From: UBA4416 sp020846025
Lineage (GTDB): Bacteria; Bacteroidota; Bacteroidia; B-17B0; Aurantibacillaceae
DNA length: 11,153 nt
Assembly: GCA_963169295.1 (NCBI GenBank)
Contig: CAUJDD010000081.1
Location: forward strand, 1 to 11,153
Direction: 5' to 3'
A program made the position numbers and the translations under genes. The first letter of the stretch is position 1. Every line of letters starts with the position of its first letter. Shown piece after piece: positions 1 to 7,194 of the stretch. The notes under the pieces were generated by a model. It was not told where the DNA came from. It saw nothing but the letters and a program-made list of their open reading frames with translations, and made no database searches.

Positions 1-2
1 CA

Positions 3-347
3 CTCGAAAAAAGTATGTTATCTAAAGCTCAAGGTTTTTTGTTTTATGATACAACATTAATAACGATAAAAATTTGGGCACAACATCGCTTTAAAACAGT
101 TCCAAAAATAATTAGTGAGTCTATTAAGGCAGATGATTACGATTATTATTTACTCTCTAACAATGATGTGGAATGGGTAAAAGATCCACAACGATTTGAT
201 GAAGATATACGCGATTATTTATTTGAATTAAATAAACAAGAGCTTGAGGTATTAGGTGTTCGTTATGACATTATTAAAGGAGTAGGAGAGGAACGTTTAC
301 ATTCTACTATTAAATTAATCGATGATTTCTTTGGTTTTAGTAAATAA
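3..347 (+). CDS. NadR-kinase-like AAA_28 ATP-binding protein, C-terminal part (5' partial)
   Basis: The frame is already open at the window edge (Leu-Glu-Lys-Ser precede the first Met at 15), so the gene starts upstream and the N-terminal P-loop is not visible. The visible part matches the second half of the AAA_28/NadR ribosylnicotinamide-kinase-like fold. It has a hydrophobic strand ending in an acidic residue (LFYDTTLITIKIW), then a YDYYLLSNNDVEW strand, the DPQR motif, a helix DYLFELNKQELE, a strand before the GEER motif, and a closing helix. In NadR this domain phosphorylates nicotinamide riboside. Many Bacteroidota carry stand-alone relatives of about 180 residues annotated only as ATP-binding proteins, so the substrate here is uncertain. 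It ends with TAA, 98 bases from the 3' end of the convergent HTH gene. Family assignment is from remembered motifs. Confidence 0.75.
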   Translation, partial: LEKSMLSKAQGFLFYDTTLITIKIWAQHRFKTVPKIISESIKADDYDYYLLSNNDVEWVKDPQRFDEDIRDYLFELNKQELEVLGVRYDIIKGVGEERLHSTIKLIDDFFGFSK

Positions 348-445
348 TTCTGTTTTTAATGATAGGTTAGTCCGATTTATTCATTAGTAACATTTACTAT
401 ACCATCTTTTAAATATAAAAAGTGTTATTGGATGGGCATTAATTT

Positions 446-697
446 CTATTCATTGATGATAAACTCCCCTAATTTTATTTGAGAAATAAAACTACTATCA
501 ATCTCTAAAACGTAACAAAGTTTTAAGAAAGTGAGAATGGTGCAATTAACTTCTCCACTTTCTATTCTTCTTATCTGTTTTTCGTCTGTATTTAACATAA
601 TAGCAACTGTAGTGCGTGACAATTTTTTTGACTGCCTTTGTTTAAAAAGCGTCATGCCTATTTTTTTTAATATCAGGTCTTGTTTTTTTGTCCGCAC
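446..697 (-). CDS. small XRE-family helix-turn-helix regulator
   Basis: An 83-residue DNA-binding protein of Cro/C1 (HTH_3) type. A helix at about residues 9-24 leads into the helix-turn-helix (SRTTVAIMLN, then a recognition helix around DEKQIRRIESGE at 38-49), followed by the typical CTILTFLKLCYVLEID helix. The E-x-G element after the recognition helix is characteristic of the family. The only start that keeps the whole fold is GTG at 697-695. An in-frame TGA lies at 712-710, and the first ATG is Met15, which would remove part of helix 1. It is divergent from the genes beginning at 786, and a palindrome lies in the spacer, so autoregulation or control of the 786 operon is plausible but inferred. 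No toxin or kinase partner is adjacent; it could also be the orphaned antitoxin-like half of a lost pair. Confidence 0.75.
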   Translation of the reverse strand: MRTKKQDLILKKIGMTLFKQRQSKKLSRTTVAIMLNTDEKQIRRIESGEVNCTILTFLKLCYVLEIDSSFISQIKLGEFIINE

Positions 698-732
698 TAC
701 TATAAAAATTCATTTTTATTTAAAATTTATTA

Positions 733-746
733 GGTCATTTATGACC
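733..746. promoter_or_regulatory. GGTCAT-TT-ATGACC palindrome, candidate operator
   Basis: A perfect 6-base inverted repeat with a 2-base centre lies 35 bases upstream of the GTG start of the divergent HTH gene and 39 bases upstream of the ATG at 786. It is flanked by an 8-base direct repeat, ATTTATTA, at 725-732 and 748-755. The symmetry and the position between a regulator and a divergent operon fit a dimeric XRE-type operator. Binding itself is inference, and a 14-base palindrome in AT-rich DNA can arise by chance. Confidence 0.35.
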
Positions 747-785
747 GATTTATTATTTTAGTACAAAAATTAAAACATAAACGTT

Positions 786-1274
786 ATGAAAAAAATTATC
801 TCTCTATGCTTTATTTTATTTGTAGTAATTGTTAAAGCGCAGAATACCATTCCAACCACCACTGTAAATGGTTCATTAAATGTAAATAGTGAAACCCGTA
901 TGCTTGACACTGTACGTGCATCAAAAGACATTAAAGTTGCAGGAAATGCCATTATTGATGGTAATATACGAGGAAAAAAGAATTTGCACATTAAAAAAGA
1001 TATTACAGCTAAAGGAGAAATTATATCGCAAGACACACTAAGAGCCGAAAAAGATATTTTGGTGGGTGGTAATGCTAAAATTGATGGTAATTTAAAAGTT
1101 AATAATAATGTAGAGTTAAAAAAAGGATTTACATTTGATGGTAGTAAAGGTATAAGTTTTACACCTTCCACATCAAATACCTCTAATAAGTTTCATTATG
1201 GTAATAAAGTGTTGAATATACCCGAAGCCTGTGCGGCTCGCAAGCTTGGGCAAATCATCAGTTTGGAGGAATAA
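786..1274 (+). CDS. secreted beta-repeat protein, N-terminal fragment (frameshifted)
   Basis: 162 residues with a Sec signal peptide (residues 1-18, MKKIISLCFILFVVIVKA, then QN). The mature part contains a repeat with a 42-residue period. Residues 41-60 and 83-102 (DT-[VL]-RA-x-KDI...GNA-x-IDGN) are identical at 14 of 20 positions; such runs usually form a beta-helical or stalk-like structure. Residues 116-127 (FTFDGSKGISFT) resemble a motif seen in Bacteroidota proteins that end in a tail-fibre-like module. That module is not in this frame: after about residue 148 the sequence stops resembling the family and ends at TAA 1272-1274. The expected continuation lies in the -1 frame as the next entry. 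Both pieces are therefore read as one broken or mis-assembled gene. Function is unknown; a cell-surface or secreted structural role is likely. Confidence 0.7.
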   Translation: MKKIISLCFILFVVIVKAQNTIPTTTVNGSLNVNSETRMLDTVRASKDIKVAGNAIIDGNIRGKKNLHIKKDITAKGEIISQDTLRAEKDILVGGNAKIDGNLKVNNNVELKKGFTFDGSKGISFTPSTSNTSNKFHYGNKVLNIPEACAARKLGQIISLEE

Positions 1275-2047
1275 TGCAAATATATGATGCTGACGCTTCG
1301 GGTAATTACGTTGCTAATAGTGGGCTTTTAAATTTTCAAACATGGAGTGGTGGTAGCTCTATTGATGCGAGTATTGGGGGTGTAAATAATAATGGAGTTT
1401 TATTATTAAATTGGTTTTGCGGAAACGATGTATCTATCTGTCAGGGAACCTATGGAGGGATAGTGAAGATGGGAAAAAAAATAACTATGGACAAAAATGT
1501 GAAGATAGGAGGCACATCTAATGGAACTATTGATCCAAATACTTCTTTAGAGATTAATCAAAATGACAATGATGCCAATGGTGTGAAAGTAGTAACATAC
1601 AATAATAGTGTAAAAGCATTTTCTATATACAATAATGGTAATGGGTTTAATAAAAATACTTTTGTAGTGTATGGAGATGGTAGAACACAAATAGGTACAG
1701 GGAAACCAAAAGTAGGCGGAGTGGCAGCAAATGCGATGCTTAGCGTTGATGGCTTAATATTGGCTAAGGAAATACGTGTTGCAGTCTCAACAACAACGCA
1801 TTGGGCTGATTATGTGTTTGACAAAGATTATAAATTAAAAAATTTATCAGAGGTTGAAAAATTTATTTTAACTCACAATCATTTGCCTGATGTGCCAAGT
1901 ACTGAAGATGTAAAAAGAAATGGTGTTGATATATTAGAAATAAGTACAATTCTTTTAAAAAAAATTGAGGAATTAACACTTTATACAATTGAATTAGAAA
2001 AGAAATTGAATTTACAACAAAGTGAAATTAAGGCATTAAAAAAATAA
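1274..2047 (+). CDS. tail-fibre-like protein, C-terminal fragment of the gene begun at 786
   Basis: 257 residues from the ATG at 1274, with no signal peptide. The frame remains open upstream of that ATG, reading ...WANHQFGGI before the Met, which looks like family sequence rather than leader. Residues 1-70 are Gly/Asn-rich beta sequence (SGLLNFQTWSGGSSIDAS). Residues 160-215 carry a module common at the C-termini of Bacteroidota secreted proteins, with W177-A-D-Y-V-F, Y186-K-L, L191-S-E-V-E and HNHLPDVPS. A coiled coil follows (about 222-257, ILLKKIEELTLYTIELEKK), probably for oligomerisation. The TAATG overlap and a GGAGGA three bases before the ATG mimic translational restart, but those bases also encode the Gly-Gly of FGG. 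Possibly not made as a separate protein. The next gene starts 4 bases downstream. Confidence 0.72.
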   Translation: MQIYDADASGNYVANSGLLNFQTWSGGSSIDASIGGVNNNGVLLLNWFCGNDVSICQGTYGGIVKMGKKITMDKNVKIGGTSNGTIDPNTSLEINQNDNDANGVKVVTYNNSVKAFSIYNNGNGFNKNTFVVYGDGRTQIGTGKPKVGGVAANAMLSVDGLILAKEIRVAVSTTTHWADYVFDKDYKLKNLSEVEKFILTHNHLPDVPSTEDVKRNGVDILEISTILLKKIEELTLYTIELEKKLNLQQSEIKALKK

Positions 2048-2051
2048 GTTT

Positions 2052-4817
2052 ATGAAATATTTAATTTTATTATTTATAACACTTCATTATTTGATTTATT
2101 CACAAGTACCTTATGTGTCCTCACCTCTTTATATTGACGGAACTCAACCTTGGACTAGCGGCACAGTAAATATTTCTGGTGTTGCCAATGTTGTATATTA
2201 TAATTCAACATCTTTAAATGCTAATATTGATATAAAAGCTTCAGAAGAAATATTATTGCAAGCGGGTGCAACAGTTATTGATTTTACTCCTCAGGGTAGT
2301 TTTACTGCTGAAATCAAACAGTCTTTTTTAAATCCTGTTGCTTTTAAGTCGCCTCTTGGATATGATGTTTATTGGAATTCAATTTATCGATTTGATAGAT
2401 TTGAAATTGGCGTACAATTACCACCGAGTATAAATCAACTAATTGAAGATTTTTTGAATGGAAGTAATAATGGCATTAATCCGTACGATCAAGATCAAAT
2501 TAAATTAGTTGGGACGTATTATCAGCAAGAACAGGGCGCAGGCCCTCAACAAATAAGATACGGCTTTTATTATCGTGATATTTCGTTGGTTGGTAATGGT
2601 TACACACAACAACAATCTGCTTTCCCATTTAGAATAAGATTTGCCCCAGAGAGGGTAGGCGACTATCACTTACATTTAGAATTATATGTAGCTGGTAATA
2701 AAGTTGATGAGGTCTATTGTAGTTTTAAAGTAATTGATCTTAGTAAATATGGATTTTGGTCATTAAATAGTTTAGGGAAACTTACAGATTCGAGATCACA
2801 TGAAATTTTTGCTTTGGGTCAAAATATTCCTTTTGCTATACCATGTGGTAACCAACAGAATGATTGTAATCAAGCATTCGATGATCAAAGAAACTATATT
2901 AGAGACTTAGCTAATAATGGTGGAAATTTAGCTCGTATTAGACTTGATCCTTGGAGTAATGAAATTGAATGGGAAGAGCTAGGGGTTTATGGTAGCAACA
3001 GAGTACCTGGTGAAAATTTCAGAAGACAATATCACGCATACCAACTAGATCAGACTTTTGATTTATGTGAGAGTATTGGAATGTACATTTTTCTAACATT
3101 AATGCAAGATCAGACTTTAACTAATGAAACCTATTATGGTTCTGGATCTGAATGGCCACATTCTCCTTATTCAAGTATTATCTCAAATCCTCAAGATTTT
3201 TTAACTGACCCTGTTGCTAAGATAGCATTTAAGAAGAAATTAGATTATATCATTGCGAGATGGGGATATAGTGCTAATTTAGGTATATATTCCCTTTTAA
3301 ACGAAGCGAATGGTTTAGAAAACTGGAAAATTAGTGGTTCTGTCAGAACTGATATGATGAATTGGCATTGTGAAATGTCAAGTTATTTGAAAAATAGAGC
3401 CCCTAGACATTTAATTACGACAGGTTATAATTCTATTGGAACTTCAAGAACAAATAGTATTGGAATTAAAGAGGACAACACATTTAGCTGTGCATCAATT
3501 GATATTGCGTCTTGTAATCATTATTCTACGTCTAGAGATTTGCATCAGGAAAGGCACGATGATTTACCTAAAAGAGTATCCGATAATTGGATAGGGAGCA
3601 TACATAATAGCATTAAACCTTTTATATTCGGAGAAATTGCTATGACGGACTGTAATCCTGCCACAGATGAATATACAGATGCTGAATTTCATAATAGTAT
3701 TTGGTCAACAAGTATGTATCATGGTGCCATTGGTAATGGGTTATATTGGTATGATTGGACACAAACACAAGGAATTAATCATAGAGCTAATTTCAAAGCT
3801 TTAAGGAATTTTACCATTGATTTAAATTTATCAACTGATACTTATGTTTCTAAATGGGATTTCGGAGGTTCTGCATTAAAACAAAATAGAAAAATTGAAT
3901 ATATAGAATCTCGAAATACAGCAAGAACGAAAGGATATGGCTGGGTTAAGAATGCAGATTATTTTTGGATTAACGATCCTTATTTATTACCTAACTTACC
4001 AAATAATAATATTATATCTAATAAGTGTAATGAAACTAATGCGTTTAATTATTCCTTTCCACAGCATAATGAAAAGATTTTTATTCATGGATTGCAAGGG
4101 TTTAAAAGATATAATATATATTTTTGGTCTTGTTATAACAATGGCGGTCCTAATGGTGGTAGTGCAACTAATATTTGGACAAATATCTTTGGAATGCTAT
4201 ATTTTAAAAATAATGTATCAATAGGACCTAATATTAATGGAGAACCGGATTTTGCATATAAACTAGCAAGAATAACGACTAATTTTAGAACAGGAATTGA
4301 CTCAACTAGTTCATCTGATACGTTATTCCTATATAAAGGTAGAAATTGTTTTGAGGTAAGTGGTTATCAGGATGGCGCAAAAGAAGATTCACATTTTTGG
4401 GATTTTGGAAATGGAAAAACATCAACAGTGATAGATCCAATTGTTTGTTATGAAAAGCCAGGTCAATATTATGTAACGCATTCATACATAGATAGTACAA
4501 ATAATCATATAACTGATACCCAAACAGTAGTTGTGATTTTCCAAGAAGAAAATACTATGCCATATTCATATACAAAAAATAGTAATTTACTTATTTTCCC
4601 TAATCCAACAAATAGTTCTATTTTTGTCAGGTCTTCTGAAAATATTTCTGATATTTGGGTATATAATCAGTTAGATGAATTGATAATTAATTTATCTAAT
4701 ATAAATAATACTGATGTTGAAGTTACTGAGGTTGAAACTATTAAATCTGGAATTTATATCCTTCAAGTTAAATATTTTAACGGAGGTGTGGAATATAGAA
4801 AATTCATTAAAATATGA
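2052..4817 (+). CDS. secreted clan GH-A glycoside-hydrolase-like protein with PKD and T9SS sorting domain
   Basis: A 921-residue secreted protein with signal peptide at 1-17. Residues about 38-90 have the 3-coathanger-stack look (IKASEEILLQAGATVI, then GSFTAEI). Residues 95-228 form a beta domain like that preceding the barrel in DUF5060-type proteins. A cellulase-type (beta/alpha)8 barrel spans about 230-590. It includes GGNLARIRLDPW, FFLTDP-like FLTDPVAKIAFKKKLDYI, IARWGYS at 401-407, SLLNEANG with Glu418 as likely acid/base, and IFGEIAM with Glu528 as likely nucleophile. Both catalytic carboxylates are present, so activity is plausible; the substrate (mannan, glucan or other) cannot be read. 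A PKD domain lies at about 757-830 (HFWDFGNG), and a type A sorting domain at about 845-921 (LLIFPNPTNSS ... GIYILQVKY ... KFIKI) predicts export by the T9SS. It starts 4 bases after the previous stop and overlaps the next gene by ATGA. Confidence 0.82.
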   Translation: MKYLILLFITLHYLIYSQVPYVSSPLYIDGTQPWTSGTVNISGVANVVYYNSTSLNANIDIKASEEILLQAGATVIDFTPQGSFTAEIKQSFLNPVAFKSPLGYDVYWNSIYRFDRFEIGVQLPPSINQLIEDFLNGSNNGINPYDQDQIKLVGTYYQQEQGAGPQQIRYGFYYRDISLVGNGYTQQQSAFPFRIRFAPERVGDYHLHLELYVAGNKVDEVYCSFKVIDLSKYGFWSLNSLGKLTDSRSHEIFALGQNIPFAIPCGNQQNDCNQAFDDQRNYIRDLANNGGNLARIRLDPWSNEIEWEELGVYGSNRVPGENFRRQYHAYQLDQTFDLCESIGMYIFLTLMQDQTLTNETYYGSGSEWPHSPYSSIISNPQDFLTDPVAKIAFKKKLDYIIARWGYSANLGIYSLLNEANGLENWKISGSVRTDMMNWHCEMSSYLKNRAPRHLITTGYNSIGTSRTNSIGIKEDNTFSCASIDIASCNHYSTSRDLHQERHDDLPKRVSDNWIGSIHNSIKPFIFGEIAMTDCNPATDEYTDAEFHNSIWSTSMYHGAIGNGLYWYDWTQTQGINHRANFKALRNFTIDLNLSTDTYVSKWDFGGSALKQNRKIEYIESRNTARTKGYGWVKNADYFWINDPYLLPNLPNNNIISNKCNETNAFNYSFPQHNEKIFIHGLQGFKRYNIYFWSCYNNGGPNGGSATNIWTNIFGMLYFKNNVSIGPNINGEPDFAYKLARITTNFRTGIDSTSSSDTLFLYKGRNCFEVSGYQDGAKEDSHFWDFGNGKTSTVIDPIVCYEKPGQYYVTHSYIDSTNNHITDTQTVVVIFQEENTMPYSYTKNSNLLIFPNPTNSSIFVRSSENISDIWVYNQLDELIINLSNINNTDVEVTEVETIKSGIYILQVKYFNGGVEYRKFIKI

Positions 4818-5428
4818 AAATGTTTAAGCATATTTTATTTTCCATTATGTCTATTACTCTATTTGCTATGTGTAAAAAATCAGGTTATGGTTATGTAAGA
4901 GGTACTATTATTGAAAAAGGAACGGGAGCTACGGTTGCTGGTATTACGGTTAACTTAACAGATACTAAATATGGCTCAACGCATCATAATCAAACAGCTT
5001 CTGCTGTATCAGATGCAGCAGGAAACTACTATATTAAATATTTTAAAATTCCTACACATCGTTATTTTATCACGTGCGATAAAGATGATATTTATAATGG
5101 CTTTGGAACGAAGGAAATTACATATACAAAAACAGCTGTTACCATTGAGTTAGAACCGAGCGCATATATTAGAATTCGTATTAAAAAAAATGCAAACTCT
5201 CAGCATTATATTAAAGCTAGAATTAATGGCAATATTGATTTAGGATATCTTTATAATCAAAACATCTATGATACGCTATTGCCTAAAACGTATAAAGTGC
5301 TTGGGAATACGACTAATATGGTAGAATGGTATGTGTACGAACCTTCGAATTCATCACATACTTCTAATTACGATCGGATTTATATACCAAAGAATGATAC
5401 CGTAACTTATTTAATTCAGTTTAATTAA
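4814..5428 (+). CDS. lipoprotein with carboxypeptidase-regulatory-like beta domain
   Basis: 204 residues. A lipoprotein signal ends in the lipobox LFAMC with Cys20, followed by KKSG. The mature part starts with a CarboxypepD_reg/CNA-B-like beta sandwich, about 26-115: G-x-V-x-GTIIEKGTG, then TVAGITVNLTDT, then SDAAGNYYIKYF and an EITYTKTAVTIELEP strand. This fold usually acts as an accessory or binding domain rather than as an enzyme. Residues 116-204 are a second, unrecognised beta-rich part. There is no acidic run after the lipidated Cys of the kind known as a surface-export signal in Bacteroidota, so a periplasm-facing location is the default guess. The ATG at 4814 overlaps the TGA of the hydrolase gene, implying translational coupling and a functional link. 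A second Met two codons on is an alternative start. Confidence 0.72.
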   Translation: MKMFKHILFSIMSITLFAMCKKSGYGYVRGTIIEKGTGATVAGITVNLTDTKYGSTHHNQTASAVSDAAGNYYIKYFKIPTHRYFITCDKDDIYNGFGTKEITYTKTAVTIELEPSAYIRIRIKKNANSQHYIKARINGNIDLGYLYNQNIYDTLLPKTYKVLGNTTNMVEWYVYEPSNSSHTSNYDRIYIPKNDTVTYLIQFN

Positions 5429-5554
5429 TTGATGTAATTCTATAATTAGGATCATCCAATGAAACACTATAAACAATAAAATCTGATTGAGAAATGAATA
5501 GAGATAACATAGTACCGTATGGTAAAAAAGAAAGGCATTAAAAAAGTTAAAACA

Positions 5555-6070
5555 ATGAAATATTTAAAATTTATTTTAAGCATCTGTATGGGTATATTAT
5601 TTATATGCTCTTGCAAGAAAGATACGTCTCCAATAGTAGTAGATAACACCAATGGTCAACCATCAGTTCACTATATACTTATATCAACAAAATGGAAACA
5701 AACCCATACATATTACGATACCTCAAATTACGCAAAACAACATTTAAACCTATGGCCATTATCAAGTACTGAAGATATACCGATGGATTCTTGTGAATTG
5801 ACCTCAAAAATTTGGTTCAATTCGGATAATAATTTATACACCATCAAGGGTTCTGGTTGTCCAATAAGCGACCCGGATACTAATTTTATTGGTACTTGGA
5901 ATTTAATATCAAACGACACAAAAATTATTTTTAATGGAACTGATACAATAGATGTTTTAGAGATTAACAACAACAATATAAAACTTTGGTATAAATCATA
6001 TAGATTGGATTCTTCAGGTTCTGTTTTATATACTGAGTATAATATGTGGAAATATGAGCCTACACAATAA
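5555..6070 (+). CDS. lipocalin-like lipoprotein
   Basis: 171 residues from the ATG at 5555. This start is preferred over the Met at 5519 because it puts a normal lipoprotein signal at the N-terminus (MKYLKFILSICMGILFICSC, Cys20, then KKDTS); the longer form adds only a Lys-rich dozen residues. The mature region has the pattern of small Bacteroidota lipocalin-like lipoproteins. A first strand holds the S-T-K-W-K motif, and later come GTWNLISNDTKIIF, then DVLEINNNNIKLWY and a final MWKYEP strand. Such proteins are 8-stranded barrels of unknown ligand. A Cys pair (CELTS and SGCPIS) may form a disulfide. It lies 126 bases after the preceding lipoprotein gene, so it may have its own promoter; no clear TANNTTTG element is visible there. 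The next strong transcription signal is the terminator at 6294. Confidence 0.72.
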   Translation: MKYLKFILSICMGILFICSCKKDTSPIVVDNTNGQPSVHYILISTKWKQTHTYYDTSNYAKQHLNLWPLSSTEDIPMDSCELTSKIWFNSDNNLYTIKGSGCPISDPDTNFIGTWNLISNDTKIIFNGTDTIDVLEINNNNIKLWYKSYRLDSSGSVLYTEYNMWKYEPTQ

Positions 6071-6293
6071 TTCTTTTAGTTTTGTAAAATCAAGATTAAT
6101 AATTGTTTTGTTAAATTATGATGTCCACTCGGATAGATCGTAAATTCGTGCGGGCTGGTTTAAAGTAATTTCCAATTTAGGAAGCAGCGTTACCAAAAAA
6201 ATTAATTTAATTGATTAAAAGTTAGGTTTGAATCCTACTGATAAGGTAAAAGACAAATACCATTTACAAGATTAAAAACTTTGCGTATTAAAT

Positions 6294-6350
6294 AACCCTG
6301 ACAGCCTTATAACAACAATGGTTATAAGACTGTCAGGGTTTTTATATTTA
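6294..6350 (+). terminator. long-stem rho-independent terminator
   Basis: The arms 6294-6313 and 6321-6340 pair over 20 positions with a single C/A mismatch (6305 with 6329) around a 7-base loop. The 3' arm ends in GGGTT and runs into TTTATATTTA. The outer ten pairs (AACCCTGACA with TGTCAGGGTT) include six G-C pairs. It would end the transcript carrying the 5555-6070 gene, though it lies 224 bases past that stop codon. The A/T-rich flank on the other side may let it work in both directions. Confidence 0.85.
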
Positions 6351-6361
6351 ACGCCTGTTAG

Positions 6362-6517
6362 AATTTTAAAAATCACCTTCGGAATTTTCAGAGTTTCAGG
6401 CTCCCAAAACCTACTACTTGGCAGGATAAAGCTTTTGCTACCAATTATAAATTACAGAGTTTATCGGAATTGAAAGCTTTACTAAAAATAGTTATTGACA
6501 CTTACGGAAAAAAGTAA
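6362..6517 (+). pseudogene. remnant of a tail-fibre-like C-terminal module
   Basis: An open stretch of 51 codons with no start codon ends at TAA 6515-6517. Residues from 6413 read TTWQDKAFATNYKLQSLSEL. This lines up with the tail module of the protein at 1274-2047, whose sequence is T-T-H-W-A-D-Y-V-F-D-K-D-Y-K-L-K-N-L-S-E-V. Shared positions are W, D, F, Y-K-L and L-S-E at the right spacing. The rest of the module (HNHLPDVPS and the coiled coil) is missing, and upstream there is a stop at 6359-6361 and the hairpin terminator. It is most simply a decayed paralogue of the 786-2047 gene. The match is short, so chance cannot be excluded. Confidence 0.45.
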
Positions 6518-6530
6518 TACTTTTAATAAT

Positions 6531-7007
6531 ATGAAGCTACTAAAATACATCACAGCCATAGCGGGTATTGTTTTATTTTTTACAACCTGCAAAAAATACC
6601 CACAAGGCGGATTTCAAAACCGTGCAACAAAACATATTCTTGCTACGTGGCATTTAGACTTGTACGAAGTTAATGGCATTGATAGTACGAATTTAATTAA
6701 TAACAATGGCGAAGAAATGTTTAAAGAGGTAAGCGTTAATAAAAATGGCACAAAAACATCTTTATCAATTAGTGTTGCTGGATTTACTTATGGAGCTCAT
6801 TTAACAGATAATAACCAAATTTTATCGGTTACAGGACATCCTAATCCTGTTAAATGTAATGTATATCAAGGGCAAACTTATTGCTGGAGAGCAATATTTT
6901 CACCTGAAGGAAATAATTCTAAATGGACTATTGTAAAACTTAAAAAAAATGAATTTGTTCTTGCTTTACAAGAAAACGCTTCTTACTTAATTAAGTTATC
7001 AAAATAA
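6531..7007 (+). CDS. lipocalin-like lipoprotein, duplicate copy A
   Basis: 158 residues from the ATG at 6531. An earlier Met at 6495 would bury the signal peptide behind twelve residues and lies inside the preceding remnant. The signal peptide ends in the lipobox FFTTC (Cys20), followed by KKYPQGGF. The mature part looks like a small lipocalin-like barrel: HILATWHLDLYEVNGID, a middle of beta strands, then SKWTIVKLKKNEFVLAL and a last strand SYLIKLSK. Ligand and role are unknown. Its first 30 residues differ from copy B (7219-7692) at only one position, and the first 90 bases at only six, whereas the middle and end diverge strongly. It is followed 8 bases later by the truncated secreted-protein gene, and together they form cassette A of a tandem duplication. 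Confidence 0.75.
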   Translation: MKLLKYITAIAGIVLFFTTCKKYPQGGFQNRATKHILATWHLDLYEVNGIDSTNLINNNGEEMFKEVSVNKNGTKTSLSISVAGFTYGAHLTDNNQILSVTGHPNPVKCNVYQGQTYCWRAIFSPEGNNSKWTIVKLKKNEFVLALQENASYLIKLSK

Positions 7008-7194
7008 TTAGAACGATGAAAAAAATACTATACTCCATTATATTCATATCAATATTGAATAATGATTTTCAAGCTCAAAATATAGATAACGATAAAGCTC
7101 ATCGTCGTTATTGGTACTATCGTACAAGAATGATAAACGATTTTATGAAAATTGGTAAAAATCAAGGTAACTGTATTCTAATTGCTGAAAGGAA
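6531..7194 (+). repeat. tandem duplication unit A
   Basis: This unit holds lipoprotein copy A and the first part of a secreted-protein gene, and it corresponds to unit B at 7219-7884, displaced by about 690 bases. Similarity is uneven. It is high at 6531-6620 (6 differences in 90 bases against 7219-7308) and perfect over 48 bases at 7103-7150 against 7793-7840. It is low in the lipoprotein 3' half and absent in the signal-peptide region at 7016-7075. Confidence 0.85.

Larger units (their letters stand above)
6071..6530. other. gene-free stretch with terminator and gene remnant
   Basis: This interval between two lipoprotein genes has no intact coding region. Bases 6071-6293 show no frame with family resemblance; the short open stretches there look like chance. 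At 6294-6350 there is a long hairpin with a T-rich tail, and from 6362 to 6517 a coding remnant resembling the tail module of the protein at 1274-2047. The interval may be a scar where a longer gene was lost, but that rests on the remnant alone. Confidence 0.55.

Noticed and set aside
531..761. 76-codon plus-strand open frame
   Set aside because: Overlaps the HTH gene on the other strand and the palindrome; its Cys/Phe-rich product looks like antisense of the regulator rather than a gene.
770..1171. 133-codon open frame on the minus strand
   Set aside because: Lies opposite the repeat-containing gene at 786; its hydrophobic, Ser/Phe-rich product shows no family motif and it is best explained as a shadow of the AT-rich coding strand.
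1265..1276. GGAGGA followed by ATG as a real ribosome binding site starting an independent gene
   Set aside because: These bases also encode the Gly-Gly of a family-like FGG motif in the downstream frame, which is open and family-like before the ATG. Bacteroidota rarely depend on strong Shine-Dalgarno sites. A restart is possible but not the simplest reading.
1228..1276. Programmed -1 ribosomal frameshifting
   Set aside because: No slippery heptamer and no evident downstream hairpin or pseudoknot; the direction is right but the signals are missing.
3937..4224. 95-codon open frame inside the hydrolase gene
   Set aside because: Same strand, different frame, fully inside a well-supported gene; no motif. 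The same applies to smaller frames at 4306-4500, 4971-5153, 5467-5652, 5728-5976, 7679-7942 and 9654-9902.
6495..6525. TTG-N20-TACTTTTA promoter for lipoprotein copy A
   Set aside because: The -7 box lacks the final G and would put the transcript start at or after the ATG at 6531, so it is not convincing.
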